Assembly: GCA_016256075.1 (NCBI GenBank)
Contig: SDVU01000077.1
Coordinates: 1-22,620 of the forward strand
DNA: 22,620 nucleotides
Reading direction: 5' to 3'
DNA from: Dictyocoela muelleri
Taxonomy: Eukaryota; Microsporidia
The notes under the pieces are model-generated. The model did no database searches, was not told where the DNA came from, and worked only from the letters and a program-made list of their open reading frames with translations. The first letter of the stretch is position 1; every line of letters begins with the position of its first letter. Both the position numbers and the translations under genes were made by a program. Below are positions 9,735 to 18,749 of this stretch, piece after piece.

Positions 9735-10928
9735 AAAAATAACATTGAATTTATAAAATTTACAGCCTTATAAAAAATAACCACAGCTTTTATTAGATAA
9801 TTACAACTTTCTTTTTAAAAAAAAATAAATGGACAATTTTCAATTATAGTCTTATTTTATATTGCAATTAAACAAATACGAAGTATAAGTCTTAAGACCC
9901 TGTAAATAATTTTTGGTTAGTTTATATGTAGTATTTAATATAATATCTGTAAATGTTGCATTAAACCAACATGGCGATGATCTTCTTAAAGTATATTTAA
10001 TTTTAGAAAATGCAAACTCGATTGTGTATAGCTATAACTTTAAGGAGAAAAGACAATTAGCTATTCTTTTTTTCATTGTAAATTTTTTTTAATACTGGAG
10101 TGGTGAATCTTTGCATTATCAAGGATAGAAAGATTATATTTAAAAATTGATTTTAGTATAAATTTTTCTATGAATTTTAAAAAAAAGATTAACTTATCAG
10201 AGTTAACAACAACAAATAATATAGACAAAAATTACATCATTTTAGTTTTGATAAATTCATACTTTTATTTTCTCCACGTGTTGATGGAAAAAAATGCATT
10301 TGTATGTTTCTCTTGTAGATCTTTCTAAATAGGCGTCTCAAATACAAATTAAAGGATGATTCATCAATAAAAATTTTTTTATAGGTGTCTTTAATATTCA
10401 AATAATTTTGTTAATATATATTGTCTTTTGTCTTTTACTAGATTCCGAATTTATATTTATTAATGTACGTGAAATTTGTTTTTTAAAGTTATTTTAAGTA
10501 ACTAATTATTTTTCTCATTATTGAAGAGAAAGTTTAATAAAATATACGCTCACTATTTATTCCCAATTTCTTAGAATTGCTATCACTTGTATAATTCTAT
10601 CAATTCCACCACAAAGTTATTAATTTCTTCGTAAATCTTCTTATTTTATGCCTTTCCTGTTTATTTTTAACATTCTAGATTCATTTTTGTATAAACTTAT
10701 AAAAGTTGCTGCAGCCTGGCAATTTAAATCAACAAGAAATGCTGCGGGATTACACAGAACCCATCTTCAATTTTTTATAATTATAATTTTTCTATTTTTA
10801 AATCGAAATAAAATCGTTTTTATACTTATTTCTGGCATTAATTGGTTTTCGATATTTTTTAAACGTTATGGTTATTTTTAAAACCTGTGGTTATATATGA
10901 AACGCCATTGTTATTTCTAAAAATAACG
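9735..10928 (-). mobile_element. Decayed IS630/Tc1-type DNA transposon
   Basis: A DD34E transposase fossil is flanked by related inverted ends. The left end contains AAAAATAACATTG (9736-9748) and AATAACCACAGCTTTT (9777-9792). The right end contains AAAACCTGTGGTTAT (9-bp core CTGTGGTTA, 10879-10893) and CCATTGTTATTTCTA (10905-10919), in the matching inverse order. The left end seems to carry a small internal insertion relative to the right. About 1.2 kb is normal for the superfamily. The flanking TA duplication cannot be judged because boundaries in AT sequence are vague. Confidence 0.65.
9945..10840 (-). pseudogene. IS630/Tc1-like (DD34E) transposase pseudogene
   Basis: Read on the minus strand from a possible start MPEIS near 10837, the helix-turn-helix part gives AAATFISLYKNESRMLKINR (about 10719-10660). 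EEINNFVVELIELY follows about 10645-10600, then RNLVKDKRQYILTKLFEY about 10448-10395. The catalytic part gives IDESSFNLYLRR with the first Asp at 10363-10365. PSTRGEN follows. LDNAKIHHSS carries the second Asp at 10118-10120. IEFAFSKIKYTLRRSSPCW carries the Glu at 10017-10019. Spacing between the second Asp and the Glu is about 34 codons, the DD34E arrangement. Several stops and frame changes disable it. The wording FNL-x-x-RR and AKIHHS is closest to the IS630-like branch. Confidence 0.85.
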
Positions 10929-10934
10929 CATAGA

Positions 10935-11000
10935 AAATTTTAGACATTTATATTGTTATTTTTAAAAATCTTGTTAAAAATAAAAAAAGGAGTTCAAATA
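10935..11000. other. Spacer between the IS630 element and repeat copy 2
   Basis: It contains another GTTATTTTTAAAAATC stretch (about 10954-10969) resembling the end of the neighbouring IS630 element. It may be a tail of its terminal repeats. Confidence 0.3.
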
Positions 11001-11008
11001 CTATATAA

Positions 11009-11100
11009 AAATCGAATCTCCCGAGAATAAATTATATATATATAAATACTAAAAATATAAATATATATTTACGATTACAAAATTTAATCATCTCTCTAAA
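11009..11100 (+). repeat. Dispersed repeat, copy 2
   Basis: Partner of 8605-8690. The best-conserved portion is ATATTTACGATTACAAAATT followed by TAATCATCTCTC at about 11065-11096. The direct repeats flank the region holding the IS630 element, but they lie too far from its ends to be its target-site duplication. Confidence 0.55.
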
Positions 11101-11104
11101 TTAG

Positions 11105-11965
11105 TATATAGTATATTAAAAAATTATATATAATTGATATATTTTTTAATCCTGGGATTCTAAGGTTGCTAGGATTCACAAACATACTCTATGCTCTCTC
11201 CGAATAAGATTTGTAAAATCTCCAAAACGCGTCTTTAAATCGGAGGAAAAATCAAATATATATATTAATAGTAAAATATAAATGCTTTATGACGCCTTAT
11301 TTTTACTTTTTATCAAATTATAAAAATATTAATAAATTTTTTATTGATATGTTAAAATTCATATAAATAACTGATGTGATAATTTAAAAGAAAACAATGA
11401 TATTTTTTAATTTGAAAATATAATAGATTTAAAGTTTTTAAGCTGTCGTTATAAACTAAAAAATATATTTATATATAGTGGAGTTTTCTATTATTTATTT
11501 TACATTTTCGAAATTATTTATTTACTCGATGTTTATTCAGCATGATCTAAATCTCAGATTCTGCAGTTAAGGTTAACGTCTCATCTAAAAAATAATTGAC
11601 CTTGGTGTTCACAATTTTATAAATGTTATAACAAATACCTAATATTATTTTTTACTATATTTATTTAATTATATATATGTCTTGTTGAGATTCTGACATA
11701 CTCTAATTTCTAGATCTTATAATCCTTAAAAACGGTTTAATAAAAGAAAAGCCTTAATCATTAGCTACACTTCATAAACTTTATATAACTGTTATAATTA
11801 TTGATAGCCTATTTTATTACAAGATTATTTATCTATAATGATCTGCGAATATGAAACTTAAACTTTTAATTATACAATAAAGAGTGTGCACAAATACATT
11901 TTTTGCTCAGTATTGCGATAATCTATATTTTTTTTTAAATATTTTTATACTTAAGCTTTTTCATG
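11105..11965. other. AT-rich spacer
   Basis: No recognisable gene. A less AT-rich patch at 11150-11245 (CCTGGGATTC, CTCTCCGAATAAG, AACGCGTC, ATCGGAGG) has no frame or repeat that I can identify. Confidence 0.35.
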
Positions 11966-11972
11966 GTGTCTT

Positions 11973-12550
11973 CCCGATAGGCAGAATTCTTTAATTAGAA
12001 TTCCCGGTTGTCATTATTCTCGATATTTATAATTCCCGATAGTCTAAAATAGCGATGGTCAGAAAATAATATAATTTTTAGATCTTTCTTTAAAATACCC
12101 CCCCTTCCATACAGAATAGATCTATTGCAAAATTTTCCATCCATGATAAAATTGATTTTTTTTATTTTCATTTTTTTTTATTAAAAAATAAGAATAAGAA
12201 AACAATTTAGGATCTAGTGCGAAATTATACCTACAAAAGAAAATTTTGCGCAAGATCTAATTTTTTTACTATTTTATAAATTTGTTTCAAATTATAAAAT
12301 AAAAAAGTTTTAAATATCTACTTTAATTGTATTTTTAGACATACATTTACCTCATAAATATCAATAAAAGACCCGTGATCTGATTACAGGCTATTTGAAT
12401 AGTTCTATGATGTATTATTTATCTTCTCTTGGTATTAATTTTAGATTTTCACGTCAAAAATGTGGATTTATTTAAGGAATATCGGGAATTCTGACTGTAG
12501 GAATTCTGACTTTGAATTCTGAGTTTCATAATTCAGACTAGCGCTACTGA
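11973..12550. mobile_element. Inverted-repeat (MITE-like) element with GAATTC motifs
   Basis: The left arm (11973-12050) holds, in order, CAGAATTC, AGAATTCCCG and ATAATTCCCGATA. Read inward, the right arm (12478-12550) holds CAGAATTC, AGAATTCC and CAGAATTCCCGATATT in the same order. The right arm contains three to four short direct repeats of GAATTCTGACT at 14-16 bp spacing (12486-12535). The centre has a second, nested set: AGATCTATTGCAAAATTTTC (12117-12136) recurs as a diverged direct copy near 12211 and inverted as GAAAATTTTGCGCAAGATCT (12239-12258). There is no coding potential. Outer limits and the target duplication are uncertain. Confidence 0.5.
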
Positions 12551-12554
12551 ATTA

Positions 12555-15550
12555 TTTGTAATAAATTGAAAAAACATTTTGAAAAGATTGATAATTCTAG
12601 TTAAATAAATAATTCTATTTAAGAGACAAGAAGCTTTTTTTTAAAAAAATATTGTATAAATCAAACAAATATATTGTATATTTATACTTGTATCCATTAC
12701 TTTTAAAACTATGAATTAGAATAAAATTAAATTACTGTTCCGCTAACAAAAATTTATTCATTCTTGAGTTTATGAATATAATACTACATTTTTTATTTAA
12801 AATATTATATATAATGTTTATAAAATTATAATATAAAAACTATATATTAAGATTTTAAAAAATATTTAAAAAAATAGACATGTAAGAAATTCTGTCTTCT
12901 ATTAACAAAAAAAAAGTAAAACAGACCTAAAATGCATTTTCAATAATTATCATACATTCAAGTTTATTTTATTTAATTAATATTTATAATATTTTTTAAA
13001 ATTTTCTAATTGATTTTTATATTATTTTATGATTTATTTGAAATAATTGAGTCTGTAGAAAATCATAAAATACACATCATATTTACCTCTATTCATTTGT
13101 TATTCATAAATCTATTGTAAAAAGCTACTCGAATTTTATAACAGCCAGGCGTATATAGAACATTGTAAAAAAATAAAGGAATTACCCAAAATAAGAATTT
13201 TTCAGTTAATAAATATTAAAATCTATTTTTATTTTTTTCTAAGAATATATATAAGATAAAATAAAATAAATAAACAGAATTATATTTTAAAGATATGTTT
13301 AAACAAATAATTTAATACATTATAAAATAATTTCTATGATTTTAAATGAAATTTAAATCAGGTTTATTGTATAAACTAATAATTCATTAGTAAAAATAGT
13401 TTTTTTAGTATTTAAGTAGAAATATACTATAGGTAGATAATAGAAGACCTTTTTTTTATTTAATTACAATATAAGAATAAGTTTTATTAAACTGCTATAA
13501 ATAATAATAAATCCTAAAAATAATAATTATAAAAATAGATTGATACAGTTCTATTTATATCATGAATAGACCTTGTGTATAAATATTCGTAATATATGAT
13601 GTGATTTAGAAAAATAAATATCCTATAAAAAAACAAACAATCTTTCAATGAATCTTTATTATTTTATAATCATTGCACAAGATATTAAAGATAATAATTT
13701 ATTACGAAATTTTTAATAGTCATTTTATAAAATAAACACAATGAAAATTTTTAATAATTGTTTTGAAGGGAATAAATATATAATATCATAATTAAATAAC
13801 TTGAAGTTTACAGAAATCTTTTGCACGAAATATATTTTAACTTTTTAATTTCTTTCTAATATAATTTTACCTGTTAAATACATGTCGATAATATCTATTA
13901 TTGCCTATACGGAGAATATTCTCCAGCTTAGTCTTTAGACCTTTTGTTTATGGTAGTCAAGTAAAAAGACACTTCTAAGCTGCCTCTTTTATTTATATTC
14001 ATAATTCATTTTAAAATGGCTCAGCAATATACAGGTTATTTGAGGCTTTTAATAATTTTTTTTTAATTATACTACTTAAATTGATAAATTACGTCTCTTA
14101 CACATACACTCTATTATAATACTTTGCGCTTTATAAAATATTAGAACAAATATTTAACGACTATTTCCCATTGAACAATTTATTTTTATATAAGATTTTT
14201 ATATATTACTGATAATGCATATCCCAGGTATTTATAAAACTGACGTGGTGATTTAGCTCATAAGTTAAAATTTTAGGTGCTTAGTCTCTGATATACAAAG
14301 ATGAATTTCTAATAAAGTAATTAAAACCTAATAAAAAAATGTTTTTTCTTAATTCATTCGTCGTTATATTAGCCAGAATTAGGTAAATAAAATAATATTC
14401 TCATTATAACGATTTTAGAACAATATAAAATATGAATAATCGGATCATTTTTATCTTATTTACAAATTCCAGCTAATATAAGGACGAGACTAAATATAGA
14501 ACATATTATTTATCATTTTTTTTAGGTTTAATTTTAGTAATATGTGAAACACAATATAAATTTACACTAATAGAGTGAATTACTTATCTATCTAGCATAA
14601 TAAATTTACCCAAACCTAAAATAAAAATAAAAAATTATTCAAGCTTTATTATCAAAAATACAAAATTTGCACATATTAAAGAAATTTATATTTTTTGGTA
14701 AATTTATAATAAATAACAAAAATAAAAATTTTATTCTAAAAACATTAAAGAAATAATATTAGTAAAGATATATATATAAATATGTTTTATTTGAAATTCT
14801 ATAATAAAATATTTATGATTATAATCTATAATAAATAAATTTCCGTAATACATATAATTGTCTGATTTTAGATCATAAGTTCATTATTAATTTTGAATTA
14901 CAACATTCTGACTAACTTGTATATAAAAATTAGTTTCTTTTTAAATTTTATGCCGATAAGTTGCAATTTTTTTATATGTTTCTAATATAACATTTTTTAT
15001 AAACTTTTTTCTTATTCGTACTTAATTAATTACACATTTTTTTTGCATCATTTATTTATATACTATTAAAATCGTCATACTTATCCAACAACACTAAAAC
15101 GTCTAAACTACCACAGATTGTTTTTATAAACATAAGAATTATATAACATAAATATAATTTCTTTAATTAAGTCGGTTTTTGAAATTTGAGATTTTCGACG
15201 GTCTTTATTATTATTTTTGATTTTTCAAAACTCAAAATTTAATTTATAATCTGTGAACTGATAATATATATAATATAAATATAAGATATAATTTTTTTTA
15301 TATATAATTTTGTGAGTGTAAATTATATTTGATTAAAAAGATTATAACTCTTAATAATGGTTTTTGGTATATACGTACAGACATTATCTATAATTCCAAC
15401 CTAAAATTTATCTCCTACAGACTATATAGATATTTGGTTCTATATATTCTACTAATACGATACTAATAATCTACTTAGAAGCCGCTCTGTATATTAGATG
15501 TGCGTTTTAATTTAAAAACACTGAGATATTATTAATTAAAATCTTTTTAT
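12555..15550. other. Long AT-rich stretch without recognised genes
   Basis: Nearly 3 kb of A/T-rich sequence without a usable frame. A perfect 14-bp palindrome, GGAGAATATTCTCC, lies at 13911-13924 next to a less AT-rich patch (13905-13990). A TTTAGCTCATAAGTTA segment at 14251-14266 resembles a tRNA A box but has no B box. TTTAGGTTT at 14522-14530 and AAACCTAAA at 14612-14620 form a weak inverted pair. I see no transposase motif. Confidence 0.35.
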
Positions 15551-15557
15551 GATTACC

Positions 15558-15690
15558 CCAACCTTTTATTTTGCCGAGAAGCATCAATGCAGTAATCCCA
15601 AAACAGCAGAGTTTTAATGCTAATTTTTCATATAAGAAAAGTCTTAATAAACATTACTACACTGCAATAACCATATATTTTTATCGTAGT
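15558..15690 (-). pseudogene. Possible Merlin (ISXO2-like) transposase N-terminal scrap
   Basis: On the minus strand a broken frame reads DKNIWLLQCSNVY, then in a neighbouring frame KISIKTLLFWDYCIDASRQN. This resembles the W-x-C-x-x-C ... SKLSLK-x-LLFW-x-Y-W stretch that follows the zinc ribbon in Merlin/ISXO2 transposases. Only about 45 codons are recognisable. The catalytic half expected at lower coordinates is not visible. The similarity could be accidental. Confidence 0.35.
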
Positions 15691-15737
15691 TTTTGACCGC
15701 ATAATGTCAGTTTCAATTATTTATTAGAGTAACGTCG

Positions 15738-15796
15738 GTGGATTCGAAGTGAAACGAATTTTTACTTAAAGGTTTTACTGAGGCTCTGAGTGACTT
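15738..15796 (-). other. Isolated tRNA-like A/B-box segment
   Basis: On the minus strand TCACTCAGAG (ending near 15793) is followed by ACTTCGAATCC (15740-15750). A-box start to B-box end is exactly 54 nt, the tRNA spacing and the same as in the element at 16113-16732, whose left arm starts with the same TCACTCAG. The acceptor and D stems do not pair, so it is not a tRNA gene. It may be a fragment of the same element family whose GC palindrome has been lost, or a tRNA-derived SINE relic. Confidence 0.4.
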
Positions 15797-16245
15797 ATAA
15801 TAGTAGTTTTTAATCTTGATTTATCTCAAAACATATATTATCTTTATTCATAGATTTATATATATATATTATAAGTGTCTATGATAAAAAGATGCATGGG
15901 TAATAATTGTAATTTAATGTTTAGATAAAAGTATTCATAAACTAATTGACAAAAAAAATAAATTTATATGGAAATAAATTTACTAATTTTTTTAATAAAA
16001 AAATATTTCGGGAAATGAATTGTAAATAAACATATTAGAAATAGATTCATATTCAAATTTGAAATGTTATTATACATAGAAATTTGTTATTGCAAAAATA
16101 CATTTTAAATAATATGTCGCGCGCGCAGCGCGCGACCTGCCCCCAAACCGAGAGTTTTTATAATTTTAACTTATACGCTCTTATTATATATTTTTTTTTA
16201 ATAATTTTATTTTATTAAATTTTTGTAAATTTTTTGTTGACAGCT

Positions 16246-16299
16246 GGAGTTAAACCCGCTAGTCTATTGTTAATAAGTTTTAAGATTACCACTGAGTGA
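16246..16299 (-). other. tRNA-like A/B-box segment in the left arm (element 16113-16732)
   Basis: On the minus strand TCACTCAGTGG (16289-16299) matches an A box and GGTTTAACTCC (16246-16256) matches the B-box consensus at ten of eleven positions. Start-to-end spacing is 54 nt, as in tRNAs. A T-stem with four of five pairs can be drawn around the B box. Acceptor GTTGTCA/TGTCAAC pairs at six of seven positions, but only with a shifted register, and there is no sound D or anticodon stem. It points towards the left GC palindrome. The right arm repeats the B-box half as GGTTTAACTACC. Confidence 0.5.
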
Positions 16300-16587
16300 C
16301 AACACCATAATTAATAAATTTAATATATTTAACTATTAAATTTAATAATTAAATATGAAATTCAAATTGCTAACTTTAATTCTTAATTTTATAAATTATT
16401 ATATTATGATTTATTATAAATATCATAATCATATATATACGTCAAGGTTTTATTTTTTTTTTTTAAATAACTGTTATTACGAAAAAATGTTATTTTTAAA
16501 AAATTTTAATTAATAATCAGTAAATATATAAATTTTGTGTTTATTTGCCTAGAGATTAGGATGATTTCGATTAACAATGAACATGCA

Positions 16588-16599
16588 GGTTTAACTACC
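16588..16599 (+). other. B-box-like site in the right arm (element 16113-16732)
   Basis: GGTTTAACTACC is the inverse copy of the left-arm B box and points towards the right GC palindrome. The upstream A-box position is eroded. It supports a symmetrical arrangement in which both arms carry the outward tRNA-like segment. Confidence 0.4.
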
Positions 16600-16922
16600 G
16601 CTGTAAACAAGAAATTTACAAAAATTTAATAAAATAAAATTAATAAAAATCAATAATATATAATAAGTAAGTATAAGTAAAAATTATAAAACCCTCAGTT
16701 TTGGCCAGGTCGCGCGCTGCGCGCGCGACATAATATTAGAACCCGTAAAAGTATGTATAATTTACATTTAATTATTCTAAATCAATCGCAATATTTAATA
16801 AACTTTGAGAGGTAAGTAATTTTTCTATTAACACTAGTGTAGGATTATAAATTTCCAAATAAACTTTATACACCTATTTCATATTATAAACATTTATTGA
16901 GGTATAAACTTTACGTTCATTC

Positions 16923-17108
16923 TTGCGCTTTATAAAAAATTTTTGCCATTTGTATCAAAAGCATATATATTCAAATATTATACATAACATTATCGTCATT
17001 ACTATTGGCGTATCGTATATTTTGTACCCACAAAACATTGTTTGTAGATCTATATATTTTCATATTAACCACAGGGAAAACCATGTTTTCTATCTAAAAT
17101 ATTTGTAA
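16923..17108 (+). pseudogene. Possible Merlin-like transposase scrap
   Basis: A 61-codon open stretch without ATG at its start reads KHIYSNIIHNIIVITIGVSY and then IYFHINHRENHVF. This recalls the ITDGW-x-x-Y ... VNHS-x-x-FV segment around the second catalytic residue of Merlin transposases. However, the Asp itself is replaced (ITIG), and the downstream E-x-x-W block is missing. The similarity is short, and composition alone could produce it. It lies 190 bp to the right of the palindrome-ended element. Confidence 0.25.
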
Positions 17109-17114
17109 TATATT

Positions 17115-18000
17115 AATTATTTTTTATAATTGTAAAAAATAAATATTTAAAGAAAAATATTTCTTATGTAACATTATATTTTACAAAATTTAGTATTTAA
17201 TAGATAGATTGACTATTGTTATTGAGCCGAGTTATCATTTATTATTGCTTTTCTTTTACTACAATTATATTTTAAATATATTATAATTTTTCTCTTTGAA
17301 TAAAACGCATAATTTATTTTTTTAGATATATATTCAGTTTAGACACGTTCTTGTTTTGCAACAAATAAATTTCTCTTGTAGTGAGCGATTTTTTCTATAT
17401 CTGAATAAAATTATAAATAAAATAAAGCGTAATATGTGTTGTTTTTATTTTAATTTTAATAAATTTAAACCCTTTTTTGCAGTTAGTTAGATAAATGACT
17501 TATTTTATTTCTTTAAAAGATAAATAATGTCAATCTTTAGATATTGAGCCGTATATTCTCTTTATTCTATTAGACCTTCTAAAAGAATATTTTTCATCTA
17601 TAACTGTTTTTTTAAATATGTGCTATTTAATTAATAATTAAAATTATTATTTTTTTATACTTCAAATCGAGCTTTCGTATGATTATTTTTTACGTTTATT
17701 TCGTTTATCATAATTTCTTGAATTAATAGACAAGATTCAAACATTTTTATCAATTTTTTGATTATGTGAAATAATATAAAAATTTAAATTTTTTTTGCTT
17801 TTTTTATATATAATAGCAATCTTTCTTTTCATTAAATGATTTTTCTTTAATTGCTTCCATAATTTTTTTTACAATAAAATAAGTTTTATATATTTGGTAT
17901 ATTTGTATATTTAAAAGAATATTAGATTTTGCGTTTTGTAAAAACGAAGAAGATTTAGAATTGTATATTCCTCCAGTATAAAATATAAAAAACTTAAAAA
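17115..18000. other. AT-rich spacer
   Basis: No recognisable gene. ATTGAGCCG occurs twice, near 17221 and 17544, in the same orientation; nothing else is shared around it. Confidence 0.35.
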
Positions 18001-18132
18001 AAAATAATGTGTAGCGCGAACAAGCGCGACATGCGCACTACTAGCGACATTTCGGAAATTCATTTATTTTTTTTATGTGATTTAATTATTTTTTTAATTT
18101 TCTATAAATTTTCTAATAATTTTCTAATAATT

Positions 18133-18203
18133 TTTAGCATCAGCGACCTAGAACTTAGATGGTTATTGCTGATACAAATATTTTTTACCACACCAATTAG
18201 TTA
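18133..18203 (-). other. tRNA-like segment in the left arm (element 18005-18745)
   Basis: On the minus strand TAACTAATTGGT (18192-18203) is a fair A box and AGTTCTAGGTC (18145-18155) a B-box-like site, 59 nt from A-box start to B-box end. It is followed by GCTGATGC, which is also conserved in the other arm. It faces the left palindrome. No full cloverleaf. Confidence 0.4.
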
Positions 18204-18621
18204 CAATAAAAAATTTTAATTTATAAATATATATAATTATAGAAAGAAACATGTTTAATTATATTATTCTATTTTTTATTTAATTTATCTACACAAATCT
18301 CCATATTAAACTTTAACATAGTCATTTTAAATAATTTTACCTTTTTATATTTCTTTTCGTGGTTATATACTATTTATGCAATAGAATTCATGATTATTTG
18401 GAGAATCCTATATTATAAGAACCTTATCTATTACATTTAACACACTTTATAAAACTTAAGAATTTATTTATCTATTCATTCATAAATAATAATTCCTATT
18501 TAAACCTACAATATTAAATTTTAATTCAAAATAATTTATATTATTATATATAATTTGGTTTAATGTATTTAGGTATTTTAGTAGATTAATTAGTAATATT
18601 TTATCAGCTTTAACTATCTGG

Positions 18622-18640
18622 GTTCACGTCTCGCAGATGC
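18622..18640 (+). other. B-box-like site in the right arm (element 18005-18745)
   Basis: GGGTTCACGTCTCGC followed by AGATGC is the inverse counterpart of the left-arm site and closer to the B-box consensus (about nine of eleven positions). ATCTG and CAGAT flank it and can pair. It faces the right palindrome. Confidence 0.4.
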
Positions 18641-18749
18641 ACAAAATTATTAGAAAAATTTAAGATATTAAAAAAATATAATAAAAATTAAATAGTTAGA
18701 AATGTCGCGGAATATGAACATGTCGTGCGCTTCGCGCGCGACATAATGA

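Larger units (their letters stand above)
16113..16732. mobile_element. Best-preserved palindrome-ended, long inverted repeat element
   Basis: Both ends carry a perfect 9-bp GC hairpin with a 3-nt loop: GTCGCGCGC-GCA-GCGCGCGAC at 16116-16136 and GTCGCGCGC-TGC-GCGCGCGAC at 16709-16729. The inverted arms continue for about 163 bp (16113-16274 and 16570-16732) with roughly 85 percent identity by eye, through CTGACGG-like, TTTACAAAAATTTAATAAAA and GGTTTAACT blocks. The centre of about 295 bp is AT-rich and non-coding. High arm similarity suggests this copy is younger than its relatives. No clear target-site duplication; the flanks are AATAA and ATATT. Foldback or MITE-like, presumably mobilised in trans. 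Confidence 0.8.
18005..18745. mobile_element. Palindrome-ended, long inverted repeat element
   Basis: The right end has GTCGTGCGC-TTC-GCGCGCGAC (18722-18742). The left end has GTAGCGCGAACAAGCGCGAC (18011-18030). Inward of the palindrome both arms share a second GCGACATTT block (18043-18051 and inverse at 18703-18712), then a long AT tract, then TATCAGC...TAAC...ATCT...GTTC...GATGC (left 18135-18175, right 18602-18640). The left arm is longer, partly through a tandem duplication of ATTATTAGAAA (about 18105-18130). The centre is AT-rich and non-coding. The left palindrome is more eroded than the right. Confidence 0.75.

Noticed and set aside
10648-10881. 77-codon plus-strand open frame
   Set aside because: It is antisense to the N-terminal part of the IS630-like transposase fossil.
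8605-11100. Long terminal repeats of a retroelement
   Set aside because: The direct repeats are only about 85 bp, and no reverse transcriptase, integrase or capsid-like segment was seen between them; the interior is an IS630-type DNA transposon.
14240-14310. Possible tRNA at TTTAGCTCATAAGTTA
   Set aside because: The D-arm-like start is good, but no B box, T arm or pairing acceptor follows.
18007-18219. 70-codon plus-strand open frame
   Set aside because: It overlies the left inverted arm of the element at 18005-18745, and no family is suggested.
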